Shown here: positions 27,632 to 37,357 of the stretch, one piece after another
Numbering within the stretch: position 1 is the first letter of the stretch
How the letters are laid out: every line of letters starts with the position of its first letter
Assembly: GCA_016745315.1 (NCBI GenBank)
Contig: CP066886.1
Span: 6,138,501-6,202,500, forward strand
DNA: 64,000 nucleotides
Reading direction: 5' to 3'
Origin: Arthrospira sp. PCC 9108
GTDB taxonomy: Bacteria; Cyanobacteriota; Cyanobacteriia; Cyanobacteriales; Microcoleaceae
Translations under genes and position numbers: made by a program
The notes under the pieces: generated by a model
Seen by the model: only the letters and a program-made list of their open reading frames with translations
The model's database searches: none
Told to the model about the DNA's origin: nothing

Positions 27632-29359
27632 CTAAGTCAACATCAAAGGGGTAAAATTAACCAGATATTTTTTAGTTTCGTAATTGTTGAATGACCAACT
27701 TTCCGGGGTGATTTCTAAGGACAAAATTTCCTGAATACTTAACTCATTGGTCGGCAGAACCCCCGCAAAACCAAACTGTGTATTTTCCTTAATATTAAAG
27801 TGTTTTATAACGTCTTGTCTGGGATGTGAAACTTCTATATATCCCAGAAACTTAGAGTTAGCACAAACCTTGAGTTTTTTAATCTGTGAAAAGTCTAAAT
27901 TTGCCGCCCATCCTTTCAACAATAAATGTTGTTTATCTATCATCTTTATTTCATCTAACCCAAGTCTAAACTTCTGTTGATTTTCGGGTAATCCCAACTT
28001 CTCAGTAGCCTTACCTACATAGCCATTGGAGGATTTTAAAGTAGTAAAATTAACCAGATATTTGTGAGTTTCATAATTTGTGAATGACCAACTTTCTGGG
28101 GTGATTTCTAAGGACAAAATTTCCTGACCACTTAACTCATTGGTCGGCAGAACCCCCGCAAAACCAAACTGTGTATTTTCCTTAATATTAAAGTGTTTCA
28201 TAACGTCTCTTCTGAGATGTGAAACTTCTATATATCCCAGAAACTTAGAGTTAGCACAAACCTTGAGTTTTTTAATCTGTGAAAAGTCTAAATTTGCCGC
28301 CCATCCTTTCAACAATAAATGTTGTTTATCTATCATTTTTATTTCATCTAAATATAGTCTAAACTTCTGTTTATTTTCTGCTAATCCTAACTTCTCAGTA
28401 GCCTTGCCTACATAGACATGAGAGTATTTGCTGGGAGCAGAATTAATTAACGCACAGGTCAAATTAATTACGGCTGAGGGGGCTATTTTTAAAATTTTGC
28501 TGAAGTTTTCGTTGGTATAGCGTTTAGATTTACCTTCGGAGTGGGTTAAAATAAATAATAATCTATCTACACCAATATTCTGAGCAATCTCGTTAGCTTT
28601 TGCTATCTCTTCGTCCGAATCGTTATGGTCAAACAAGATATATTTCCAAGTAACATGGGGATGATTATTTGCATTCTTATTAGCCACAGCATCTTTCATA
28701 AAACGGATGCACTTTTCAAAATTACCTCCCCTTCGATAGATTTCATATTTTTCCTGGGACGCTCCATCACAAGAAACAATAATTCGATGGAGGGTTTCTT
28801 CTCCAACAGATAGATTAAAGTTGTTATTGCCGTTGGTAGTTAACGTCTGCTGGGTATTGGGCAAAAACTCAGATACAATTTTCACAAATTGAGAAAACTC
28901 AGGGTGGTTCAGAGGTTCTCCCTGTCCGCAATATTCAACCCAATCTATATTATAGTTATCTTCTGCACAAGATACAATCAAAGTTTGGAACTGCTTCTTG
29001 TCTAAAAAAAGTTGACCTCGCCGTTGCCTAACCTGTTTAATTCGACTACAACCCCAACAACTTAAAGAACAAGAAAGAGATGTTTCAACTTGAATTTTGT
29101 TTAAATGAAATTTGCGTATACGATTTTCAAAACTTTGCTCGGGGCGAAAAAAAGCACAGTTTTGACAGATACCATCATGGGGTACTAATTTCAATAAAAG
29201 TCTGGTTTCAATGTTATTCAATTTTGGCGATTTGACTATCTGCTCTATGGTCGGAGAATCATTTAAATTCGCAAGTATAACTTGTTCACCATAGTCATCA
29301 TCGCAGGGGATGTCTCCATTAGATTTGATGTAAAGCGTACTCAGGATTTCACAGTACAT
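27632..29359 (-). CDS. Radical SAM protein with N-terminal SPASM-like Cys region and duplicated C-terminal module
   Basis: 575 residues. The first about 75 residues have SPASM-like cysteines (C3, C19, then CQNCAFF near 65-71) placed before the radical SAM core, whose CxxxCxxC motif is CSLSCWGC. Two copies of a roughly 120-residue C-terminal module follow (KATEKLGL...KYLVNFT), 131 residues apart and more than 90% identical. The modules contain GWAANLDFSQIKKLKV and a DVxKHFNIKENTQFGF segment that resembles the RPDV-type beta domains attached to cyanobacterial glycosyltransferases. CCCTCCTAGGGAG just upstream supplies the ribosome-binding site. The substrate is unknown. Confidence 0.75.
   Translation of the reverse strand: MYCEILSTLYIKSNGDIPCDDDYGEQVILANLNDSPTIEQIVKSPKLNNIETRLLLKLVPHDGICQNCAFFRPEQSFENRIRKFHLNKIQVETSLSCSLSCWGCSRIKQVRQRRGQLFLDKKQFQTLIVSCAEDNYNIDWVEYCGQGEPLNHPEFSQFVKIVSEFLPNTQQTLTTNGNNNFNLSVGEETLHRIIVSCDGASQEKYEIYRRGGNFEKCIRFMKDAVANKNANNHPHVTWKYILFDHNDSDEEIAKANEIAQNIGVDRLLFILTHSEGKSKRYTNENFSKILKIAPSAVINLTCALINSAPSKYSHVYVGKATEKLGLAENKQKFRLYLDEIKMIDKQHLLLKGWAANLDFSQIKKLKVCANSKFLGYIEVSHLRRDVMKHFNIKENTQFGFAGVLPTNELSGQEILSLEITPESWSFTNYETHKYLVNFTTLKSSNGYVGKATEKLGLPENQQKFRLGLDEIKMIDKQHLLLKGWAANLDFSQIKKLKVCANSKFLGYIEVSHPRQDVIKHFNIKENTQFGFAGVLPTNELSIQEILSLEITPESWSFNNYETKKYLVNFTPLMLT
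27650..28415 (-). repeat. 393-bp in-frame tandem duplication inside the radical SAM gene
   Basis: The same sequence occurs twice with a shift of 393 bp: for example AACTCATTGGTCGGCAGAAC begins at 27741 and again at 28134. Each copy encodes one C-terminal module. The few differences are mostly substitutions, so the duplication is recent or kept homogeneous. Confidence 0.9.
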
Positions 29360-29707
29360 AATTCAATACTCCCTAGGAGGGTTTAAAAAAATCGAGGCTC
29401 TCTGAATAAAACCCATTTTTAATTGAAGCTATTTAAGTTTTTAATGTTGCTTTTAACCCATTCCGTACCCTATGGGTATATCTCAGAGATACTAATCCAG
29501 CAACTGATTACACTACTGCTACAACTAATACTCGCTACTTCAGATAATCTTCTTTTAATTCTATACCATGTTAAGGGTGGTTTTGTCAAGTCTACCAAGG
29601 GGTGCTGTTAGGTTGGCAAACCCATGAAAAAGAGCCACCCATCCATCCCTGGAAGAGAGAGGAAACAACAGTTAACTTAATAATTATAAATTCATGTCAC
29701 CTTAACA
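29360..29707. other. Intergenic region between the radical SAM gene and ispD
   Basis: 348 bp. The left part holds the leader of the radical SAM gene. A 62-codon + strand frame at 29423-29611 has no ribosome-binding site or recognisable motif and is not called. No RNA gene or repeat was seen. Confidence 0.4.
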
Positions 29708-30394
29708 TTATTTAGCCAGCCTTTCCCGGAGAATAAACTCAGCAATCTGTAAATCTACAGGAGTAGTAACTTTCAGATTAGTTTCCTCCCCTTCCACCAC
29801 CTGAACCGGAAGACCACAACGTTCAAACAGCGCCGCATCATCAGTCACATCCCAACCCAGATGACGGCCTTTTTCGTGACATTCTCTCAGTAGTGGAACT
29901 TCAAAACCTTGGGGAGTTTGAGCCGCCCATAATTGACGGCGATCGGGAGTATCCTGGATAAAATTATTACCATCCACTATTTTGATGGTATCCTTGACTG
30001 GAATAGCGGCAATTAAACCAGATACCGACTCCAGTGCCTTCGTACAGCGATCGAATAAATCCGGGGTCGCTAAACATCTCGCCCCGTCGTGGATTAAAAC
30101 CCGGTCGGCTTCACGGGGAAGAGCTTGTAAGCCGTTATAAACCGACTCCTGACGGGTTTCTCCCCCAATAATGAACTTTATGGGTATATTCAGGCAAACC
30201 TCGTCTGCGATCGCCTTAAAATCCGGGAAATCAGCCCTTTGTCCGATAATACCAATCCAAATAATCGATTTAGATGCCCCGGCACTAGCTAGAGTCCAAC
30301 CGAGTAGGGATCTGTCCCATAATTTCAGTAGCAATTTGTTACAGCTTGCGCCCATACGCCGTCCACTTCCGGCAGCGGGAATTAATAAATACAT
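29708..30394 (-). CDS. ispD: 2-C-methyl-D-erythritol 4-phosphate cytidylyltransferase
   Basis: 228 residues, normal length. Transfers CMP from CTP to methylerythritol phosphate in the MEP isoprenoid pathway, which feeds carotenoids, phytol and quinones. Visible motifs are the nucleotide-binding loop IPAAGSGRRMGASCNKLLL, HDGARCLATPDLFDR, and AAIPVKDTIKIV, followed by LWAAQTPQGFEVPLLRECH and DVTDDAALFE. It diverges from the glycosyltransferase gene at 30625. Confidence 0.95.
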   Translation of the reverse strand: MYLLIPAAGSGRRMGASCNKLLLKLWDRSLLGWTLASAGASKSIIWIGIIGQRADFPDFKAIADEVCLNIPIKFIIGGETRQESVYNGLQALPREADRVLIHDGARCLATPDLFDRCTKALESVSGLIAAIPVKDTIKIVDGNNFIQDTPDRRQLWAAQTPQGFEVPLLRECHEKGRHLGWDVTDDAALFERCGLPVQVVEGEETNLKVTTPVDLQIAEFILRERLAK

Positions 30395-30624
30395 GATTAG
30401 CTAAGTATTTTGTTTTTGGTCATAGTATTATAGAACTTCACTGAGAATAGGCAAACCATTCCATGCTCCTGTCGATCGCTCTTTAAATATTATTAGAAAA
30501 CCAATTACCAACCCTTTCAGCCAGTCAGGTTAACCCCCGCCCAGTAAACCTGAGATATTTTTCTATGGTTTTCCGAACTGTCTTCATTTAGAATTAAGCT
30601 GATAAGTGGATTAACTCTATTAAA

Positions 30625-31586
30625 ATGAAAATACTAGCCCTTGTCCCAGGCGGGATTGGCGACCAAATTCTGTTTTTCCCTACCCTAGACGATTTAAAGC
30701 AAGCCTATCCCCATGCCCAAATTTCCGTAGTTACCGAACCTAGGGCCCAAACTGCTTACCGCGTCTGTAAGTCCGTATCCAAAGTTATCCCCTATGACTT
30801 TAAAGGGCGCAATAGTCTCGCCGACTGGGGTAATTTGATTGGCATTGTCCGTGACCGAGAATATGATGTGGTTATCTCCCTCGGACAACGATGGACCGTA
30901 GGGCTGTTGCTGTGGCTCACCGGAATACCCAACCGCGTCGGTTATGCAGGGAGTAGCGGAGAAATCTTTCTCACCGATGCTGTCCCCCTCAAAACTGAAC
31001 AGTATGCAGCCCAGATGTACCATGATTTATTGCAGGGCCTAGACATTATCACCCCCTTTAGCGGATTACAGATTAATGTCCCTAAGTCCGACTTGGCTTG
31101 GGCTGATAGGGAACAGGAAAGCCTCGGAGTTAAGGAAAGTGGCTATATCCTTATTCATGGCGGGTCTAGTCAGATGGCTATTAATAAGGGCATTGATAAA
31201 ATTTACCCCGTTGAAAGCTGGCAGAAGATTATTGAGGATATCCAACAGCGACAGCCTAACCTACCTGTGGTTTTGGTCAAAGGACCTGAAGATCAAGCCT
31301 TGATTACTCAAATAACCCAGCGTTGTCCTCAAGTTAAGTTGACACAACCAGAGGATATTGGTAAACTCGCCGCCATGATCGCAGCCGCTAATCTTATGGT
31401 TTGTACCGATAGCGCCCCCATGCACTTGGCGATCGCCGTTGGTACTTATACCATTGCTTTATTTGGTCCTACCGATCCTCATAAATTACTCCCCCCAGCG
31501 AAAGAGCGATCGCCGTTAAATCTCCCACTGGAAAAATGGCCGATATATCCCCCGATGAAGTCTTAAAGCGAATTTGGGGAAATTAG
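30625..31586 (+). CDS. Glycosyltransferase family 9 (heptosyltransferase-like), C-terminus frameshifted
   Basis: As read, the frame ends at 31566 with 313 residues. The N-terminus (KILALVPGGIGDQILFFPTL) and the late MVCTDSAPMHLAIAVGTYTIALFGPTDPHKLLPP are typical GT9 donor- and acceptor-domain motifs. After the C6 run at 31491-31496 the frame degrades. Adding one C gives PPSERAIAVKSPTGKMADIS and then an ending in VLKRIWGN with a stop at 31584-31586, the kind of C-terminus GT9 proteins have. It is probably a soluble or peripheral enzyme of cell-surface glycan synthesis. Confidence 0.85.
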
Positions 31587-31607
31587 GTTTTTTTTGTTGA
31601 CCAACTC

Positions 31608-31639
31608 GACACACTGAGGCTTCTAGCTTTCAGTGTGTC
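31608..31639. terminator. Terminator hairpin between convergent genes
   Basis: A perfect 10-bp inverted repeat, GACACACTGA / TCAGTGTGTC, with a 12-nt loop, followed by CTGGTTTTT on the + side. On the other side lies TTTTTTTTG, giving As in the leftward transcript. It lies between the glycosyltransferase and DUF512 genes, which converge. Confidence 0.75.
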
Positions 31640-31647
31640 CTGGTTTT

Positions 31648-33000
31648 TCATCCACCTGTCACATTTGAGGCGATCGCCACCAATTCATCAACCCCATTTA
31701 CAGCCACAATTTTAGTCTGCAAAGTCGCCTCCACTTCCGCCACCGTCAAATCATCCAAAAAGCGATTATCCCCAGTTTTCAACATTAAAGACGGAAGCAA
31801 AACCCCATCACCCAAATCTCGTCCTTGGAGTCCCGCGATTAAATCCTGACCCGTCAACAACCCCGTTACAGTTATTTCCTGTCCCCAATAATCACTAGCC
31901 AAAGCCACCATTTCCACCCTTAACCCTTCCACCCCATTCAACCGGGCGACAATAGGCTTAAACGCCAATTCTACAGCATTTCCCACCACCCAAGTCCAAC
32001 GCCGAGGACTAGCCCCACCATTTCCACTTTCCCATTTCACCCTCTCAAAAGCCGTCTCAAATTCCCCTAAAAACTTACGAATAGACCCCACCCCATTACC
32101 AATTTGGGGATAGTCCTCATAATCAGACTCTGGTGGTAACTCCTCACGGGCGATTAAAAACCATTCATCCGCCAACCACACACAAGTTGACCCCAATTCC
32201 TGCTTAAATGTATCCTGGAGGTCTTGAACTTGCTTAATCACCTCCCTCGCCTTTTCCTGGCTTACCGCAATCAGTTCATCTTCCGGGGGTCGAAAACGAG
32301 TTAACCCCACCGGAACCACCGCCACCGAAGCCACCGCCGGAATATCTCCCCGGTGAAATTCCGCCAAATCTCGCAAAGTTTTTTCTAGGTGAACACCATC
32401 ATTTATCCCCGGACAAACTACCACTTGAGCATGAATTTGTAAACGGTGCTTTTGAAACCATTTTAACTGCTCTAAAATCTGACCAGCTCGATGATTTTTT
32501 AACAGAAAACTTCTCACTTCTGGCTCCGTTGCATGGACGGAAACATACAGAGGCGAAATTCTCATCTGAGCAATTCTATCCCACTCAGATTGAGGTAAAT
32601 TAGTTAAGGTTAGATAAGAACCATAGAGAAAACTCAGGCGATAATCATCATCCTTTAAGTAAAGAGAGCCTCTTTTTCCCGGCGGTTGCTGGTCTATAAA
32701 GCAAAAAGGACAGCGGTTATTGCACTGAATTAAGCCGTCAAATAGGGCTGTTTCAAACTCTAAACCTAGGCTCTCGTCATAGTCTTTTTCTAGTTCAATA
32801 TGATGGGTTTTTCCCTGGCTATCAATTACTTCGATTTCCAGAAACTCATCTGCACACAGGAATTGATAATCGATTAAATCCCGGGGACGAGTTCCATTAA
32901 TAGACACGATCGCATCTCCCGGTTCAAAACCCACATCAGCCCCAATCGAGTCCGGTAACACCTCAGTAATTAGCGCCGGACGGATAGAAGATACACTCAT
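31648..33000 (-). CDS. DUF512-family radical-SAM-like Fe-S protein with PDZ domain
   Basis: 450 residues. A PDZ-like domain (ITEVLPDSIGADVGFEPGDAIVSING) opens the protein. The cluster motif CNNRCPFCFIDQQPPG (CxxxCxxC) follows near residue 93, then YLKDDDYRLSFLYGSYLTLTNL. The C-terminal half is the DUF512 region (GLTRFRPPEDELIAV...). Related proteins are universal in cyanobacteria, and the reaction is unknown. The motif predicts a 4Fe-4S cluster and SAM chemistry (inference). Confidence 0.85.
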   Translation of the reverse strand: MSVSSIRPALITEVLPDSIGADVGFEPGDAIVSINGTRPRDLIDYQFLCADEFLEIEVIDSQGKTHHIELEKDYDESLGLEFETALFDGLIQCNNRCPFCFIDQQPPGKRGSLYLKDDDYRLSFLYGSYLTLTNLPQSEWDRIAQMRISPLYVSVHATEPEVRSFLLKNHRAGQILEQLKWFQKHRLQIHAQVVVCPGINDGVHLEKTLRDLAEFHRGDIPAVASVAVVPVGLTRFRPPEDELIAVSQEKAREVIKQVQDLQDTFKQELGSTCVWLADEWFLIAREELPPESDYEDYPQIGNGVGSIRKFLGEFETAFERVKWESGNGGASPRRWTWVVGNAVELAFKPIVARLNGVEGLRVEMVALASDYWGQEITVTGLLTGQDLIAGLQGRDLGDGVLLPSLMLKTGDNRFLDDLTVAEVEATLQTKIVAVNGVDELVAIASNVTGG

Positions 33001-33120
33001 ACTACAATCTCAACCTAACAGATCATACCCGACCACAATTCATTATCCATTATTCATGGTCAGCTAGGACGGGTTCAGAAAAACTCTGGGGGGAATTGAT
33101 ATTGACACCCCAACCCGCCC

Positions 33121-34059
33121 CTAAATATTCTCCAAAGCGCCGCCCACAACTGCCGTTAAAATCGCTACACCAAAAGCTAGTCGATACCAAACAAACACCC
33201 ATGTACTACTCGTTTGCAGATAACGGATTAACCAGGCTATAGATAGGTAGGAAAATATGGTTGACGAAATTAAACCCACTACTAACGCCGCCGTGCTAAT
33301 GTCGTCTATTCCAGCCTCTAAGAAGTCTTTTAATTCTACCAACCCTGCTAGGGTAATAGCCGGAATTCCTAATAAAAACGAAAATCGGGCGGCGGTTCCC
33401 CTTTCTAGTCCCATAAATAACCCGGCGGTTATGGTCGAACCTGACCGCGATACACCCGGTATCAGCGCTAAGGTTTGCGCCAAACCCATCAGTACCCCGT
33501 CCTTAGCATTCAGATGGTCAAAGTCTCGCTTTCGGCTTCCTAGTTTTTCCGCGATCGCCAGTAAGCTGGCCATCACAATCGAAGCGATCGCGATCGCCAC
33601 TGTACTCCGCAGAGGCGAACTATCATAATCGGGAATAAATAATTTAATCAGTAACCCAAAAAACACAATCGGTAGAGTTCCTAAACCAATTCCCAAAGCC
33701 ATACGAAAATCTAGGGACTCGTAATCCGATTTAGCGATCGCATCTATCGCCCCCAATACTACCTTTTTCAGATCAGACCAGAAAAACGATAAAATCGCCG
33801 CCATGCTCCCTAATTGAATAATCGCCGTAAATGCTACCCCTGGATCTCCCCATCCTAGCGCCATCGGAACTATTTTTAAATGGGCGCTGCTACTAATCGG
33901 GATAAATTCCGTTAGTCCCTGGACTATCCCTAAAATGATCGCCTGGAATAACGTCATCTGCGATTCTACTTCAGTTTCTCCCATCGAGGGCGTGACTAAA
34001 TCTGCAATATATACCGGAAGACTCTGGAAATCCATAGATCTGAAATTTACTATACGCAC
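33121..34059 (-). CDS. uppP: Undecaprenyl-diphosphate phosphatase
   Basis: 312 residues, an integral membrane enzyme that recycles the lipid carrier of peptidoglycan and other wall glycans. The BacA/UppP motif GIVQGLTEFIPISSSAH is near residue 43, and the second motif PGVSRSGSTITAGLFMGLERG is around residue 205. About 34 residues precede the usual MTLFQAIILGIVQG beginning, and an internal ATG there (33957) is an alternative start. About eight helices are visible. Confidence 0.92.
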   Translation of the reverse strand: MRIVNFRSMDFQSLPVYIADLVTPSMGETEVESQMTLFQAIILGIVQGLTEFIPISSSAHLKIVPMALGWGDPGVAFTAIIQLGSMAAILSFFWSDLKKVVLGAIDAIAKSDYESLDFRMALGIGLGTLPIVFFGLLIKLFIPDYDSSPLRSTVAIAIASIVMASLLAIAEKLGSRKRDFDHLNAKDGVLMGLAQTLALIPGVSRSGSTITAGLFMGLERGTAARFSFLLGIPAITLAGLVELKDFLEAGIDDISTAALVVGLISSTIFSYLSIAWLIRYLQTSSTWVFVWYRLAFGVAILTAVVGGALENI

Positions 34060-34422
34060 TGGACCAATCTAACACTCTCTCCTCAATTACCCGACTTTTG
34101 TTAAGTTTTGTAACAAATATTAAGAAATGTTAAAAAAATGACTGTCTGGGGGGAAGGGGATATCTTTTTGAGCCTGCTTGTGCTATTATATTAATAATGG
34201 GATATATTCCTTTTTTTTATTTTTGGCACTGTCCAATTATTTAACAATATGTCAATATAATACCCCAAATTGTCCCACCTGTCAACCCCCCTTTATCTTT
34301 TTTTTAGAATTGACCCAAAAATCAACTATTGATTTTTGTGTAGAATTTATGCCCCTGGGGGGGATAAATATTTGTGATATCATCAATTAATATGAACTTC
34401 AGTAACAAATCTTAAAGAAGCC
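34060..34422. other. AT-rich divergent intergenic region with one inverted repeat
   Basis: 363 bp between uppP and the DUF3120 gene. It contains a perfect 9-bp inverted repeat, CAAAAATCA / TGATTTTTG, at 34316-34324 and 34330-34338 with the loop ACTAT, about 85 bp before the DUF3120 start. It may be an operator or a leader hairpin. A 70-codon frame at 34178-34390 is low-complexity and is not called. Confidence 0.4.
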
Positions 34423-35154
34423 TTGTTTAGCAATATCCTTATAGCCTACATTCTGACATCAACCCAACCGCTGTGGCTACAGCAGTGGTCTTGGGCGACA
34501 TTTGTAAAAAAAGCCCAACAGAGTCAAAGGTGGTTTCCATTTGCGATCGCCATATTTTTAGTATCAGTCCCAGTATTTTTCCAAGCGCCCCTAGTCAGAA
34601 TCTGGCCAATGTTGAGCCTAATCATGACTGGGGGATGGTTAGGAGTAAGTTTATATTTACTGAGAACCAAAGAAACCGAATTATGGGGAGACTTGCTATT
34701 TGGATTTAGCTGGACTTGGTTAACCGGGTCCATATATTGGGGATGGCTGAGGTGGGAACCCCTGCTACATTTACCAGTAGAATCGATAGGAGTTCCCTTT
34801 GCGGTGTGGTGTCTGTGGAGGGGATGGGGTAAAGTAGGCAATTGGTTTTATCTAGGGTCTCTATTCGGAACCGCCGTTACGGATGGATACTTTTATATAG
34901 CCGGTTTAATCCCCAGTTGGCGACAATTAATGCAGGTCGATCCATCAATGGCCATGCCTATATTTCAAAATGCGATCGCCCTAGCCGGAACCCCGTGGGG
35001 AATTAGCTGGGCGGTAGTATTAGCCATGACCCTATTCGGAGTAGGAGTATTTCCCCTCCAGTCCCAAGAACCCCATTGGTGGGTATTTGGCGGCGCAGTT
35101 TTAAGCACCATTTTAGTCGATAGCCTATTTTTAGTAGCCGCCTGCTTTGCATAA
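34423..35154 (+). CDS. DUF3120-like cyanobacterial membrane protein
   Basis: 243 residues, about six or seven membrane helices, rich in Trp (for example WTWLTGSIYWGWLRWEP). The pattern fits the DUF3120 family, conserved in cyanobacteria and of unknown function. The start used is a TTG at 34423; no better ATG exists in frame upstream, and the N-terminal 12 residues are therefore uncertain. The short gap to the convergent amidase gene (15 bp) leaves no room for another gene. Confidence 0.65.
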   Translation: MFSNILIAYILTSTQPLWLQQWSWATFVKKAQQSQRWFPFAIAIFLVSVPVFFQAPLVRIWPMLSLIMTGGWLGVSLYLLRTKETELWGDLLFGFSWTWLTGSIYWGWLRWEPLLHLPVESIGVPFAVWCLWRGWGKVGNWFYLGSLFGTAVTDGYFYIAGLIPSWRQLMQVDPSMAMPIFQNAIALAGTPWGISWAVVLAMTLFGVGVFPLQSQEPHWWVFGGAVLSTILVDSLFLVAACFA

Positions 35155-35169
35155 ATGCCCAACTCAAGC

Positions 35170-37119
35170 CTAGTATCCACTGGCTCGGAGATACTGAAGA
35201 ATACCTTGAGCGATCGCCTGAGCCATGCGAGTTCTTTGTGCTGGGTCAGCCAACAAACGAGCATCATTAGGATTAGTGAGAAACCCCACCTCCACCAAAG
35301 CCGAAGGCATAGTCGTATTTCTGAGGACATAAAACCGAGCCTGCTTAACGCCCCGATTGTGCAGTGAGAAATTTGCCAGAATGCTGTTTTGAATATACTG
35401 AGCCAAGCTATAGCCAGTTTGATGATAGAAAGTTTCCACACCCGTAGCACCAGCGCGATAAGCCGCATTAGCATGGATACTCACAAAAGCCACAGCCCCA
35501 ACTCGGTTAGCTAATGACACTCGCGGTTCCAGGTCAATAGTGCGATCGTCAGTGCGGGTCATCACCACATTAACCCCATTTTGCTCCAAAATCTGCTGAA
35601 CTTGCAGCGAAATAGAAATAACAACATCCTTTTCCCGAATACCACCAACTCCCACAGCTCCTGGGTCACTGCCACCATGTCCAGGGTCAATAACCACAGA
35701 TACCCTAGAATTAGGATTTCTACCCACAGGGGGCTGAGGAGATGGACGATTAGGCGGCGGAAAAGGTAGTGGAAGTGACGACGGTGGTCGATTTTGAGCC
35801 GGAGGCGGAAAAGGATTCGGATTATTTATCGGTGGCTGTGTCACCGGGGCTGGAGTTCTAGGGGGAGGAGCCACAGACGCTAAATTAACACCCATAGGAA
35901 TAGCCAATTCTTGGGGACTATTTTGGCTAACCTGTCCTACCTGCACCCTGGTAGCCGGTTGAAATAACACCGTAAAAGTATCTGGGTCTTCCCGACGCAA
36001 CCGAGACCAAATAATCGGTCCTCCCACTTCTCTTTGGGGAAGTTGAACCCCATCAGCTAATCTAGCCGAAAAAAACGTAATACCATAAGCCCCCGTTTCT
36101 GCATCCCAACCGTGAGTATAGTTGAGAGGACCATTACCTCTCACCGCAAAATAGGATTGATTTTGAAGGCTAATCGATTCAATGGTAACTATACTCGAAC
36201 TTGCTTGCACAGCCGGGGGAACTCCCCCTTGGGGCCAAATTGCTACCCCTCCCGCTACTGGTCTCGCTTCCCAATTTTGATTAGTATTAGGGGTACTGAA
36301 TGTCAGGCGCACCACCGGGGGGGTTGTCGAAAGTTGGGTAACTTGACTTATTGTCACCCCTTCCCGGTTGACTGCTCTCCCCCTTGTGGTCGTACCCCTC
36401 AAACTCGCGCCGAAAATATCTAGGGTCATCCAAGTGCGGTCTTGAGAGCGTTTAAACTCAATCTGCGGCATTTGACCTGTGGTCTGTAAAACAATGCCGT
36501 TATCGCGCATTTCGATTTGTTCAACAAATGTTTGTGGCTGGTTAGGAATTGAATGGTTTGGGTTAGCCTGAGCCGTCTGTTGAACTTGCTGTTGAACTTG
36601 CTGTTGAAATTGCTGTTGAACTTGCTGTTGGACTGGTTCAGGAGCGCTAACCACAGTAGCTTGAGCCGGAAGTGCCGCCGGGGGTGATGATGAGCCAATA
36701 GCTTGCGGTTGTGGTAGTTGTACCATCCACTCACTGGCAGAAATCCCTCGAAACTGCACCATTTGCGGGTTCAGGGTATAACCTTCTACCAGTTCTACAA
36801 TAATTCGAGCATTTTCGTTATCGGTTTGTTCCCAACGAATTTCACGAATATTTCCCCCTGGTGATGAACGCTGACCGGACACAGAACCTAAACTCGTCCC
36901 TGGTAGTTCAATTACCAGACGCGTGGGGTTCGAGAGTAATTTCGCCGTGGGCTGTACTCCCTCATCTGTAGTAAATGACAGACGATTTTGGGAACTTTCA
37001 AATTCCCAAGACCGAACTTGAGCCGCTTCAGCACCTGATGCCATCAGCAGCACACTTACTAAACTCGGGAGTAACCAGCGTTGGAGTAGATTTGAGCCAA
37101 TTCTTAACACGGTAAACAA
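35170..37119 (-). CDS. N-acetylmuramoyl-L-alanine amidase with AMIN domains
   Basis: 649 residues. A signal peptide (LLPSLVSVLLMASGAEAA) ends at about residue 33. Two AMIN-like regions follow, near 35-135 and 205-310, then a Pro-rich linker and a C-terminal Amidase_3 catalytic domain from about residue 470. Zinc and catalytic residues are visible in VVIDPGHGGSDPG, REKDVV, SIHANA and ALVEVGFLTN. It is a periplasmic enzyme that cuts the stem peptide from murein at septa, important for cell-cell communication in filaments (family knowledge). A Gln-rich tract (QQQVQQQFQQQVQQQVQQ) lies between the AMIN regions. Confidence 0.9.
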   Translation of the reverse strand: MFTVLRIGSNLLQRWLLPSLVSVLLMASGAEAAQVRSWEFESSQNRLSFTTDEGVQPTAKLLSNPTRLVIELPGTSLGSVSGQRSSPGGNIREIRWEQTDNENARIIVELVEGYTLNPQMVQFRGISASEWMVQLPQPQAIGSSSPPAALPAQATVVSAPEPVQQQVQQQFQQQVQQQVQQTAQANPNHSIPNQPQTFVEQIEMRDNGIVLQTTGQMPQIEFKRSQDRTWMTLDIFGASLRGTTTRGRAVNREGVTISQVTQLSTTPPVVRLTFSTPNTNQNWEARPVAGGVAIWPQGGVPPAVQASSSIVTIESISLQNQSYFAVRGNGPLNYTHGWDAETGAYGITFFSARLADGVQLPQREVGGPIIWSRLRREDPDTFTVLFQPATRVQVGQVSQNSPQELAIPMGVNLASVAPPPRTPAPVTQPPINNPNPFPPPAQNRPPSSLPLPFPPPNRPSPQPPVGRNPNSRVSVVIDPGHGGSDPGAVGVGGIREKDVVISISLQVQQILEQNGVNVVMTRTDDRTIDLEPRVSLANRVGAVAFVSIHANAAYRAGATGVETFYHQTGYSLAQYIQNSILANFSLHNRGVKQARFYVLRNTTMPSALVEVGFLTNPNDARLLADPAQRTRMAQAIAQGILQYLRASGY

Positions 37120-37357
37120 GTGGAGGAGGTAGTTGAGCTTTTACAGACACCTGACATTCTAGCTAATCCGGTTACGCTTAACCTGAAAATAGCCCCATGT
37201 CTGGCACTAAGCTAGTGCATGATAACATATAAAGGTTTTGGGTCAACCTCGATGCTTCAATATTGCCATAACCATTATTATTTAACGATAGTGGCGATCG
37301 CTATTCAGAAAGGTTTGACCCTCATTTCCCCATTATTCCCTGAAATCCCCCAATACT

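Noticed and set aside
29423..29611. A 62-codon plus-strand frame between the radical SAM gene and ispD
   Set aside because: No ribosome-binding site and leucine-rich random composition; nothing recognisable.
34178..34390. A 70-codon plus-strand frame upstream of the DUF3120 gene
   Set aside because: Low complexity in an AT-rich intergenic region; no ribosome-binding site or motif.
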